Assembly: GCA_036496805.1 (NCBI GenBank)
Contig: DASXKN010000026.1
Location: 310,001 to 374,000, forward strand
Origin: SZAS-103 sp036496805
GTDB taxonomy: Bacteria > Pseudomonadota > Gammaproteobacteria > Xanthomonadales > Xanthomonadaceae
DNA length: 64,000 nt
Direction of reading: 5' to 3'
This document shows, piece after piece, positions 44,027-51,920 of this stretch; within the stretch, counting starts at the first letter, position 1, and each line of letters opens with the position of its first letter. Under the pieces are notes generated by a model. That model was not told the origin of the DNA. It ran no database searches and saw nothing but the letters and a program-made list of their open reading frames with translations. Position numbers and translations under genes: made by a program.

Positions 44027-45016
44027 TCATGGCAGCGGCACGCGATCGAGCAGGGCGCGCACCAGCTTGTCGCCGTCCCAGCCTTCGGCGATCGCCTCGT
44101 AGCTCGGCAGGATGCGATGGCGCAGCACGTCGGGCGCGACGGCCTGCACGTCCTCGGGCGTGACGTAATCGCGCCCGGCGAGCCAGGCGCGCGCGCGCGC
44201 GCAGCGCTCGAGCGCGATCGATCCGCGCGGGCTGGCGCCCCAGGCGATCTTCGCGGCGAGCGTGGCGTCGTAGCGGGCGGCTTCGCGGCTGGCGAGCACG
44301 ATCTCGACCAGGTAGCGCTCCAGCGCCGGCGCGAGGTGCAGGTCGAGCACGGCAGCACGTGCATCGAACAGTTCCTGCTGGGAAAGCATCCGCTGCGGTT
44401 GCGGCGCGTCGTGCAGGGTCGTGCGCGCACGCTCGCGCACCAGGCGCAGGATCAGGCTTTCCGCGCCGGCCTCGGGATAGCCGACGCGCACGTGCATGAG
44501 GAAGCGATCGAGCTGGGCTTCGGGCAGCGCATAGGTGCCTTCCTGCTCGATCGGGTTCTGCGTGGCCATCACCAGGAACAGCCGCGGCAGCGCGTAGGTG
44601 GAACGACCGACCGTGATCTGGCGCTCGCCCATCGCCTCCAGTAGCGCCGACTGCACCTTCGGCGGAGCGCGGTTGACCTCGTCGGCGAGCAGCAGGTTGT
44701 GGAACAACGGGCCAGGCTGGAACTCGAAGCGCGCATCGTTGGCGCGCCAGATGTCGGTGCCGGTGAGGTCGGCCGGCAGCAGGTCGGGGGTGAACTGGAC
44801 GCGGCTGAAATCGCCTTCGATGCGCGCGGCGAGTTCCTTGACGGCCGTGGTCTTGGCCAGCCCGGGTGCGCCTTCAACCAGCAGGTGGCCATCGGCGAGC
44901 AGGGCGATCAGCAGGCGCTCGACGAGGGCGCCCTGGCCGATGACGGCGCTCGAGAGCGATTCGCGCAGGGCCATGAAACGGGCGTGGAGGCTGGAAGTGT
45001 CGATCGGGGTATCCAT
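44027..45016 (-). CDS. MoxR-family AAA+ ATPase
   Basis: 329 residues. Walker A is GAPGLAKT (49-56), Walker B LLLADEVNRAPPKVQSALLE, sensor 1 LVMATQNPIEQEGTYALPEA, with an arginine-finger/sensor 2 region in WGASPRGSIALERCARA. These are all MoxR hallmarks. MoxR ATPases act as chaperones that load or activate VWA-domain partners, here probably the DUF58/BatA/BatB proteins encoded downstream. The ATG at 45016 begins 10-20 residues before the conserved part. It is probably the first gene of the operon; the preceding EAL gene ends 98 bases upstream. Confidence 0.93.
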   Translation of the reverse strand: MDTPIDTSSLHARFMALRESLSSAVIGQGALVERLLIALLADGHLLVEGAPGLAKTTAVKELAARIEGDFSRVQFTPDLLPADLTGTDIWRANDARFEFQPGPLFHNLLLADEVNRAPPKVQSALLEAMGERQITVGRSTYALPRLFLVMATQNPIEQEGTYALPEAQLDRFLMHVRVGYPEAGAESLILRLVRERARTTLHDAPQPQRMLSQQELFDARAAVLDLHLAPALERYLVEIVLASREAARYDATLAAKIAWGASPRGSIALERCARARAWLAGRDYVTPEDVQAVAPDVLRHRILPSYEAIAEGWDGDKLVRALLDRVPLP

Positions 45017-45114
45017 GGGCGGGAATGTGGCGGCGCCGACGGATTGTCGGCGAAATGGCGGGGCGGTGTCCTGCCGTTCGACCGGCGGGATGCGGCATTG
45101 TTCCGCAGGAAGGT

Positions 45115-46281
45115 TCAGCGCGCCGCGAGCACCGCTTCCAGCCGCACCGGCCGGCCGATCAGGAAACCCTGTGCGTAGCGGCAGCCGATGCCGGCGAGGA
45201 AATCGAGCTGCTCGCGCGTCTCGATGCCCTCGACGACGAGGTCGGCCTGGATCGCCCGGCCCAGCGCCACGATCGCGCGCACGATGCTCATGGCCTTGTC
45301 CGAGGAGAACATCTGCCAGACGAAGGCCTGGTCGATCTTGATCGTGTCGAGGTCGAGCTGGTGCAGGTGGGTGAGGTGCGAGTAGCCGGTGCCGAAATCG
45401 TCGAGCGACACGCCGATCGCGTTGGCATGGCAATGCGCGATGACCTCGGCGACCTGCTGGTAGTCGAGCGCCTGGCTCTCGGTGATCTCCACCTTGATGC
45501 AGCCAGGCGGCAGGCCGAGCGCATCGCGGCGTTCGACCACGCGCTGGATCAGTCCGGGACCGGCGAGCTGGCGCGCCGACACGTTGACCGCGATGAAGGG
45601 CATGTCGTCCGCGCGCAGGCGGTCGAGCGCGGCGCAGGCTTCGTCGAAGACGTATTCGCCGACCGGCATGATCAGCGAGGTTTCCTCGGCGAGCTTGATG
45701 AACTCGTCGGGCGAGACCGGGCCGCGTACCGGATGCTCCCAGCGCACCAGCGCCTCGTAGCCGGCGATGCGGCCGGTCGCGATCTCGAGAATCGGCTGGT
45801 AGCGCACCTCGAGACGATGCTGCTGCAGGGCTTCGCGCAGCTGGCCCTCGAGGCGGAACTTGTCGAGGCCGTGATCGCTTTCGAGGGGCGGCATCCCGGC
45901 TTCGTCGCGATCGCCAGCCTCGCCGCGCAACAGGGACAGCATGCCGCGGTAGCGCTTCATCTGTCCTTCGAGCAGCGTCCTCACGATCGGGTCCGCGCTG
46001 GCGAGGCGGTCGTGGATCTGCGCGCTGTCGACGACCAGCAGGACCGCGTCCGTCAGCGCGACGGCGCTGACGCTGTGCAAGGAATGATCAAGGGCCGACA
46101 TCTCGCCGAGCAGTTCTCCCGGACCGAGCCGCGCGATCGCGATCGTATGCGCAGGACCGCCTGCCCGTCCCGCGCGCGTGGCCTGGAGCTCGATCGAACC
46201 CTCCTCGACCAGGTAGGCGGACTCGGCGCGCTCACCTTCGCGGAACAGGTATTCGCCTGCGCTGAGCGTCTTGCGTGACAA
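45115..46281 (-). CDS. Cyclic-nucleotide-binding domain fused to EAL phosphodiesterase
   Basis: 388 residues. Residues 1-~125 form a cNMP-binding/CRP-like beta-roll (GEYLFREGERAESAYLVEEG, GPGELLGEMSAL). An EAL domain fills ~140-388: YEALVRWEHP (EAL motif), NVSARQLAGPG, EITESQAL, DDFGTGYSHLTHL and VVEGIETREQLDFL. The visible metal and substrate residues are intact, so c-di-GMP hydrolysis is expected. The fusion suggests that binding of a cyclic nucleotide controls c-di-GMP breakdown. No DNA-binding or membrane part is present. Confidence 0.92.
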   Translation of the reverse strand: MSRKTLSAGEYLFREGERAESAYLVEEGSIELQATRAGRAGGPAHTIAIARLGPGELLGEMSALDHSLHSVSAVALTDAVLLVVDSAQIHDRLASADPIVRTLLEGQMKRYRGMLSLLRGEAGDRDEAGMPPLESDHGLDKFRLEGQLREALQQHRLEVRYQPILEIATGRIAGYEALVRWEHPVRGPVSPDEFIKLAEETSLIMPVGEYVFDEACAALDRLRADDMPFIAVNVSARQLAGPGLIQRVVERRDALGLPPGCIKVEITESQALDYQQVAEVIAHCHANAIGVSLDDFGTGYSHLTHLHQLDLDTIKIDQAFVWQMFSSDKAMSIVRAIVALGRAIQADLVVEGIETREQLDFLAGIGCRYAQGFLIGRPVRLEAVLAAR

Positions 46282-46376
46282 GAGGTCGTTCCCGTGAACT
46301 GGAGAGGGATGGTCCGAAAAAGGAAAGGGCCGCTGAGCGGCCCTTTCACAATATCACCGCGACGAGAGCCGATCCG

Positions 46377-48581
46377 TCAGTTGCGCTGCTTCACTTCCAG
46401 GATCTTCGGCGTCACGAAGACCAGCAGCTCGGCCTTGGTCGTGGAGTGGTTCTTGCTGCGGAACAGCATGCCCAGGCCCGGCAGGTCGGCAAGGAAAGGC
46501 ACCTTGGTCATGTCGTCGCGGTTGCTGAACTCGTAGACGCCACCGATCACGACGGTCTGTCCCGAATCGACCAGCGCAGCGGTCGTGACCTCACGCTTGG
46601 TGATCTCCGGCACGTTGCCGAAGCCCGGCACGTTGATGAAGTCCTTCAGCTCGTCCTTCTTGATGTCCAGCGCCATGTACACACGGTTGTCGTGGGTGAT
46701 GGTCGGTGTCACCTTCAGCTCGAGCACGACGTCCTTGAACTGCACGTTGGCCGTTTGGGCGCCACCGGCGGCGCCGCCGCTGATCGTCACGTAACCGATC
46801 TCGTCACCCTGCTGGATGTCGGCTTCCTTCTGGTTACTGGTGATCACGCGGGGATTGGACACCACCTCGCCGCGGCCTTCGCTCTGCATGGCGCTCAGGG
46901 CAAGATCGAGGACATGGCCGCCATTGAGGATCGAGAACGCGATGCTGCCCGCAGGGGTCGTGACCGGGAGATTGACGTTCAAGTCGGTGGGGACGATCCG
47001 GCTGATCTCGCCCGGATCCGATCCGGTGGTGCTGCCCGTAAGATTCGCAATGTTGTTTGCGGAGCAGGTAACCGTTCCGCAGTAGGACGTCAGCGAATTG
47101 GCACCTTGATGCACGCCGGTGATGCCCAGCTGCGCACCGAGATCGCGTGCGAACTCCTCGTCGGCGATCACGACGCGAGCCTCGATCAGGACCTGGTCGA
47201 CCGGGCGATCCAGGATCGAGACCAGCTTCTTGATCTCGTCGACCTTTTTCGGGACGTCGGTGAGCAGCAGGGTATTGCTGCGCTTGTCGAAGCTGACGCT
47301 GCCGCGCGGGGAAAGGAAGCCACGTTGTGTCTGCCCGCCACCGCCGCCACTCGAGTTGCTCTTGGCTTCATCGGTCAGCAGCCTGGTGATGTCCTCGGCG
47401 CTGCCGTAGTTGATCGGGATGTACTCCACAACGGTTGCCTGACGCTGCTCGATCGCGATACGGGCATCCTCCAGCGACTGCTCGTAACTGGCCAGCTCGC
47501 GCTGCGGTGCGACCCATACGACACCGCCGTCGCGGCGCTGGTCGAGTCCCTTGGCGCGCAGGACGATATCGAGCGCCTGGTCCCAGGGCACATTGATCAG
47601 CCGCAGGGTGACGTTGCCGGTAACCGTGTCGGCGGCCACGACGTTCAGACCCGATTCTTCCGCGATCAGCTGCAGGACGGTCCTGACCGGAACATCCTGG
47701 AAGTTGAAGGTGGCAGGCTTGCCGCTGTAGGTCTTCTTGCCAAAACCCGTGCTGACCGAGTTGGCGTCGGCCACGGCGCCGCCTTCGGCCTTCTTCGGAT
47801 TGATCTCGATGACGTACTCGTTGCCGGTCTGGTAGGCCGACGCGTCGATGTTGCCGCCCGTGTTGATGACCAGGCGGGTACCGCCAGCCTGCTCGCGCGA
47901 ATCGATCGACTGCACCGGCGTGGCGAAATCGCTGACGTCGAGGTGCTTGGACAGGTTCGACGGGATCATCGCGTTGCCCACGTCCACCATCACCCGCGAT
48001 CCTTCCACGCGCATGTCCGCCGCCGCACCGTCGCCGGTGAAGCGCAGCACGATCCTGCCGGCGCCGTTCGGGGCCCGCCGGAAGTCGACGTTGGAAACGC
48101 TCAGGGCGCCGGCGACGCGGCGCGAGGGATCCATCGTGTTGGCCATCGCCGGGCCTTTCAGCTTGGCGCCGGAATCGGCCACCGTGAGGATCAGGCGATT
48201 GCCTTCGATCCTCGACTGGTAGGGAGCCTGGCGGAAGAGGTCCACCATGACGCGCGTGCGGCCGTTGGCTTCGGCTGCCGACAATGCGCTGGCGGAACCG
48301 TCGCCAATCAGCACTTTCTTGCCGGCCAGGCCGTTGTGGGTGTCCGGCAGGTCGACGGCAATGCGCGGCGGGCTGTCGGTCGTGAAGACCTGGGCGTCGC
48401 CGATCGGGTTGGCGAACTGCAGGGTGATGTCCACCCCGCCCTTCGCGCCCGGCGCGTGCGTGACCTGCTGCAGGACATTCGACGCGAACGCGGGGAATGC
48501 ACTGCTGAGCAGCCAGACCCCCAGGCCCAGCGCCGTGGCGCGCGAGCGGTTGATCTGGCGAATGACTTTGATTGCGCTCAT
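46377..48581 (-). CDS. pilQ: Type IV pilus secretin
   Basis: 734 residues forming the outer-membrane pore through which the pilus passes. A signal peptide (~1-36, ending AFA) is followed by two AMIN domains (~45-280) that bind peptidoglycan, an STN/secretin N segment (FNFQDVPVRTVLQLIAEESG, VTLRLINVPWDQALDIVL), an N1 domain, and the secretin barrel (VLIEARVVIADEEFARDLGA, NPRVITSNQKEADIQQGDEI, VVIGGVYEF). It is the last gene of pilMNOPQ, 15 bases after pilP. The length is typical. The ATG at 48581 has GGGGAG upstream. Confidence 0.97.
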   Translation of the reverse strand: MSAIKVIRQINRSRATALGLGVWLLSSAFPAFASNVLQQVTHAPGAKGGVDITLQFANPIGDAQVFTTDSPPRIAVDLPDTHNGLAGKKVLIGDGSASALSAAEANGRTRVMVDLFRQAPYQSRIEGNRLILTVADSGAKLKGPAMANTMDPSRRVAGALSVSNVDFRRAPNGAGRIVLRFTGDGAAADMRVEGSRVMVDVGNAMIPSNLSKHLDVSDFATPVQSIDSREQAGGTRLVINTGGNIDASAYQTGNEYVIEINPKKAEGGAVADANSVSTGFGKKTYSGKPATFNFQDVPVRTVLQLIAEESGLNVVAADTVTGNVTLRLINVPWDQALDIVLRAKGLDQRRDGGVVWVAPQRELASYEQSLEDARIAIEQRQATVVEYIPINYGSAEDITRLLTDEAKSNSSGGGGGQTQRGFLSPRGSVSFDKRSNTLLLTDVPKKVDEIKKLVSILDRPVDQVLIEARVVIADEEFARDLGAQLGITGVHQGANSLTSYCGTVTCSANNIANLTGSTTGSDPGEISRIVPTDLNVNLPVTTPAGSIAFSILNGGHVLDLALSAMQSEGRGEVVSNPRVITSNQKEADIQQGDEIGYVTISGGAAGGAQTANVQFKDVVLELKVTPTITHDNRVYMALDIKKDELKDFINVPGFGNVPEITKREVTTAALVDSGQTVVIGGVYEFSNRDDMTKVPFLADLPGLGMLFRSKNHSTTKAELLVFVTPKILEVKQRN

Positions 48582-48596
48582 CTTGCTACTCCCCGA

Positions 48597-49127
48597 TCAA
48601 TGATTTGGTAAGGCGATGGATGCCGGGCGCTCGATCCAGCCCCCCGCCCCATCCGGCACCAGCTCGGTGATGTTGATCTTGGTCGGCGTGACTTCGATCA
48701 CCTTGCCGTCGTTCTGACCCACGTAGTTGCCCGGCACGACCCGGTGCGTCACCTTGTCCGGCGACATCACCAGCCCGACGAGGCCGGCACCAGCCCCCAA
48801 GGTTCCGTTCATGACCAGGCTGTCAAGCGGATACGATTCCATCGGCTGCTTCGGCCGGTTCGGATCCGGACGTGGGCCATTCCCCTTGCCCACGTTGTCC
48901 ACCGGCTGCGAAAACGGGTCGCGCAAGCCCTGGTCGTTGTAAAGGAAGGTCTCGAACTTCTGCATCACCGGCACGGGATCCAGTGGCGGCGCGGGACGCG
49001 CCTTGACCTGGGCTACCCATTGCTCGAGGTTCGGATCGGAAGTGGTGCTGCGACCGCAACCGGCCAGGGCCACGACCGCTACGGCCGTGACGATCCAGCG
49101 CAAAGCAAGCTTGTTGTGACCTGCCAT
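48597..49127 (-). CDS. pilP: Type IV pilus assembly lipoprotein
   Basis: 176 residues with a lipoprotein signal (VVALAGC) and the PilP core: FLYNDQGLRDPFSQP, YPLDSLVMNGTLGAGAGLVG, VTHRVVPGNYVGQNDGKVIE and the final ELVPDGAGGWIERPA. PilP links the inner-membrane PilMNO complex to the PilQ secretin. It starts 1 base after pilO and lies 15 bases before pilQ. Confidence 0.96.
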   Translation of the reverse strand: MAGHNKLALRWIVTAVAVVALAGCGRSTTSDPNLEQWVAQVKARPAPPLDPVPVMQKFETFLYNDQGLRDPFSQPVDNVGKGNGPRPDPNRPKQPMESYPLDSLVMNGTLGAGAGLVGLVMSPDKVTHRVVPGNYVGQNDGKVIEVTPTKINITELVPDGAGGWIERPASIALPNH

Positions 49128-49128
49128 C

Positions 49129-49896
49129 TCACTTCCCTCCCGCTTTCGACGCGGCCGGCGATGCGGCGGGCGACGCCGGCGACGCTGGCGACGCCGGCGA
49201 TGCCGCGTTCTTGGCGGCGGCTGCCGCCGGCTTGTTGCCCTTGGCTCCCTTGGCTCCCGCCTTGGGCGCCGCGGCGTTCTGCTCGTCCTCGTCGAGATAT
49301 CGGTAGGTCTTCACCGTACCTTCGAGGGTCAGGCTGCCGTCGGCGGAGATCGAACCGTTCTTGACCGTCGGCTTGAGCGAGATGTCGTGCATCGTGAGGA
49401 TCACGACGCGCGGCAGCGAAGCTACGCCGCTCATGAAGGCTCCGAACTGGTGGTAGGTGCCGATCATGCGCAGGTTGATCGGTTTCTCGGCATAGAACTC
49501 CTGCGGAGTTTCCGGGCCTGGCTGGAAGAGCTCGTTGACGATGCCGGTAGCGAGCGAGGTCTGCGAGATGTCGACGATCAGGTCGGGCATTTCCGTCTTG
49601 CCCGGCAGCTGTCGCATCATCTGTTGCAGCATCTCCTCCATCTGCGCCAACTGGATCTTCAGCGGTTCCAGGTTGGCGGCTCGGCCCTGCTTGTCCTCGA
49701 AGGTCGCCTTCAGCGAGGTTTCCTGCTGCTCGAGGCCGGCTAGCTGGTCGCGCTGACCGCTGATCAAGCCCCAATAGAAGAGGCTGATGATGACGGCAAT
49801 GACAAGCCCGCACGCGATGAACTTCAACGGATCCGGCCATGCGCCGGCATTGTTGAAATCGATGTTGCCCCAATCGATCTTCTTCTTGGTGCTCAC
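49129..49896 (-). CDS. pilO: Type IV pilus inner-membrane alignment protein
   Basis: 255 residues: a short cytoplasmic start (WGNIDFNNAGAWPDPLKF), one membrane helix (~29-47), a coiled coil (ETSLKATFEDKQGRAANLEP ... QMEEMLQQMMRQLP) and the PilO ferredoxin-like domain (LFQPGPETPQEFYAEKPINL, GTYHQFGAFMSGVASLPRVV). PilO pairs with PilN. The C-terminus has an unusual ~45-residue tail rich in Ala, Pro and Ser in 9-base DNA units (49150-49205). The start overlaps the pilN stop by 4 bases. Confidence 0.96.
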   Translation of the reverse strand: MSTKKKIDWGNIDFNNAGAWPDPLKFIACGLVIAVIISLFYWGLISGQRDQLAGLEQQETSLKATFEDKQGRAANLEPLKIQLAQMEEMLQQMMRQLPGKTEMPDLIVDISQTSLATGIVNELFQPGPETPQEFYAEKPINLRMIGTYHQFGAFMSGVASLPRVVILTMHDISLKPTVKNGSISADGSLTLEGTVKTYRYLDEDEQNAAAPKAGAKGAKGNKPAAAAAKNAASPASPASPASPAASPAASKAGGK

Positions 49897-50627
49897 GGGG
49901 TCGCCCCTCCCTTGCTGCTGGCGGCCGATGCAGGCGATGACGCGGCAGCGGCCGCGGGCGATGCCGCCGAGGCAGGTGCAGCGGACGCGTCGGCGGCCCC
50001 GCTACCCGCCGCATCAGGCGTCGGGTTCATCATCGGCTTGCCGTCCGGTCCCATCACCGGCTTGCCATCCGGCCCGATCATCTGTCCGGGCTTGGTGAGC
50101 GTCAGTGTCAGCTTGAAGACATAAGGCAGCGTCTTGTCGCTACCCTTGGCCTCGATCACCGAAAGGTCGGGATTGGTCATCCAGCCCGAAGCCTCGATGT
50201 TGCGCATGTAGGCGCTGACCCGGGCATTGGACTGCGACTGCCCTTCCAGGGTGAGCTTGTCGCCGTTCTGCTTGACCGCATTCAGGCGCACGCCCTCGGG
50301 GATGGTGCGCACCAGCTCGTCGAACAGGTGCACCATCTGCGAACGATTGGACTGCAGGTCCTCGATCACCTGCTTGCGACGCAGCAAGGTGGCCTTCTTC
50401 TTGTCGAGCTCATCGATTTCCTTGAGCTTGACGTCGAGCTGGCTGATCTGGTCGGTGAGGTAGGTGTTGCGCTGGTTCTGGCCGTCGATCTGGGCGTCGT
50501 AGAACAGCCAGCCGCCCACGCCCACGACCAGGCCGACCACGAACGCGGCACCGAGCATGCCGTAGAACCGCTGCTGACGTTCCCGTCGCTTTTCAGCGCG
50601 ATGGGGAAGGAGATTGACCTTGGCCAT
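49893..50627 (-). CDS. pilN: Type IV pilus assembly protein PilN
   Basis: 244 residues. The conserved cytoplasmic NLLPHR motif near the start is the PilM-binding peptide; one membrane helix (~23-44), a coiled coil (~55-105) and a ferredoxin-like domain follow. The C-terminal ~60 residues are low-complexity (GPDGKPVMGPDGKPMM, then an Ala/Ser/Pro tail) and longer than usual. The stop of pilM and the start of pilN share one base; the 3' end overlaps pilO by 4. Confidence 0.96.
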   Translation of the reverse strand: MAKVNLLPHRAEKRRERQQRFYGMLGAAFVVGLVVGVGGWLFYDAQIDGQNQRNTYLTDQISQLDVKLKEIDELDKKKATLLRRKQVIEDLQSNRSQMVHLFDELVRTIPEGVRLNAVKQNGDKLTLEGQSQSNARVSAYMRNIEASGWMTNPDLSVIEAKGSDKTLPYVFKLTLTLTKPGQMIGPDGKPVMGPDGKPMMNPTPDAAGSGAADASAAPASAASPAAAAASSPASAASSKGGATP

Positions 50628-51685
50628 CAGTCGAAACTCCTCATGGCAAGTCCGCAGGCGATCATCAGCGCCGGGGCGTCCTGGGCAAGCGCGTTGGCCT
50701 GCACACGGGGACCGAGCGACATGTTCGCGAGCGGGTTGGCGATCACGGTGGGCACGCCGAGCTGTTCCTCGATCATGCTGGCCATGCCGGCGATCGAGGC
50801 GCAACCGCCGGCGAGGACGATCTGGTCGACGCGGTTGAACTCGCTGCCGGCGTAGAAGAACTGCAGGAGGCGGCTGATCTGCTGGACCATCGCTTCCTTG
50901 AACGGCTCGAGCACCTCGACCTCGTAGCTCTCGGGCAGTCCGCCCTGGCGCTTGGCGAGGCCGGCCTCCTCGTAGTTGAGGCCGTAGCGGCGCATCACCT
51001 CGTCGGTGAGCTGCTTGCCGCCGAAGGTCTGCTCGCGCGTGTAGATGGTGCGCTGGTCGCGCAGCACGTTGAGCGTGGTGATGGTCGCGCCCACGTCCAC
51101 CAGCGCGACCAGGCCGTCCTTGGGAACGGACAGCTGGTCGGCGATCAGGCGGAAGGCGTTTTCCATCGCGAACGCTTCGACGTCCATCACCTTCGCGGTG
51201 AGCCCGCCCATCTCCAGCGCCGACTGGCGCAGCTCGACGTTCTCGGAACGCGAGGCGACCAGCAGGACCTGCAGGACGTCGGGGTTGCCGGGCATCGGCC
51301 CGAGCACCTCGAAGTCCATGCTGACCTCGTTGATCGGGTACGGGATGTACTGGGCGGCGTCGTACTGGATCTGATCCTCCAGTGCGTCCTCGTCCAGGGT
51401 GGCCGGCATGGTGATCAGCTTGGTGATCACCGCCGACCCGGCGACCGCCGCGGCGGCATGCTTGGCCCGGGTTCCCGAGCGGCTGACCGCGCGCTTGATC
51501 GCGTCCCCGATCGCCTCGACCTCGACGATGGACTTCTCGACCACGGCGTTCGACGGTAGCGGCTCGACCGCGTAGTGCTCCACGCGATAGCGCCCCCCGC
51601 TCTGGCTCAGCTGAAGGAGCTTGATCGCGGTGGAGCTGATGTCGACGCCGACAAGCGGCGCCTGAGTGTTTCCGAAAAGACCCAC
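50627..51685 (-). CDS. pilM: Type IV pilus assembly ATPase-like protein PilM
   Basis: 352 residues with the actin-like fold of PilM: PLVGVDISSTAIKLLQLS, QYDAAQYIPYPINEVSMDFE, ALVDVGATITTLNVLRD and IVLAGGCASIAGM. It binds the PilN cytoplasmic tail on the inner face of the membrane. I start it at the GTG at 51685 (VGLFGNTQAP): GGGGAG stands just upstream and family members begin MGLF. An in-frame ATG at 51709 would place the ribosome-binding site inside the coding region. First gene of pilMNOPQ. Confidence 0.95.
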   Translation of the reverse strand: MGLFGNTQAPLVGVDISSTAIKLLQLSQSGGRYRVEHYAVEPLPSNAVVEKSIVEVEAIGDAIKRAVSRSGTRAKHAAAAVAGSAVITKLITMPATLDEDALEDQIQYDAAQYIPYPINEVSMDFEVLGPMPGNPDVLQVLLVASRSENVELRQSALEMGGLTAKVMDVEAFAMENAFRLIADQLSVPKDGLVALVDVGATITTLNVLRDQRTIYTREQTFGGKQLTDEVMRRYGLNYEEAGLAKRQGGLPESYEVEVLEPFKEAMVQQISRLLQFFYAGSEFNRVDQIVLAGGCASIAGMASMIEEQLGVPTVIANPLANMSLGPRVQANALAQDAPALMIACGLAMRSFD

Positions 51686-51739
51686 GGTTTCTCCCCTTCC
51701 GGCGGGCATTTAGCCGCGATACGTGTACCGCTGCCTAAA

Positions 51740-51768
51740 GTAATAACGATTCGCTTACGAAATAGCAA
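51740..51768 (-). promoter_or_regulatory. Putative sigma-70 promoter of pilMNOPQ
   Basis: On the minus strand TTGCTA (-35, 51768-51763) and TATTAC (-10, 51745-51740) are separated by 17 bases in an unusually AT-rich stretch, 55 bases before the GTG start of pilM. Each box matches the consensus at four of six positions. Confidence 0.5.
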
Positions 51769-51872
51769 GCGGGCAGCGCGAAAAACTTCGCCGAACCGCT
51801 CCTGACCCCACACTCCCGCCCGCCCCCTGACGAAACGAGTCGCCCGATCCCCTGAGCGTACCGCCCACGTTC

Positions 51873-51878
51873 TATACT
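51873..51878 (+). promoter_or_regulatory. Putative -10 box for the PBP1A gene
   Basis: TATACT lies 43 bases before the PBP1A start. No good -35 stands 17 bases upstream, so this is a weak call. Confidence 0.35.
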
Positions 51879-51920
51879 CCTTCGCCCCACCTTCTGTAAA
51901 CCTCCGGACGCACACCCAGG

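Noticed and set aside
46275..48611. 778-codon open frame opposite pilQ
   Set aside because: Low-complexity charged translation; pilQ on the other strand has full domain structure and a conserved operon position.
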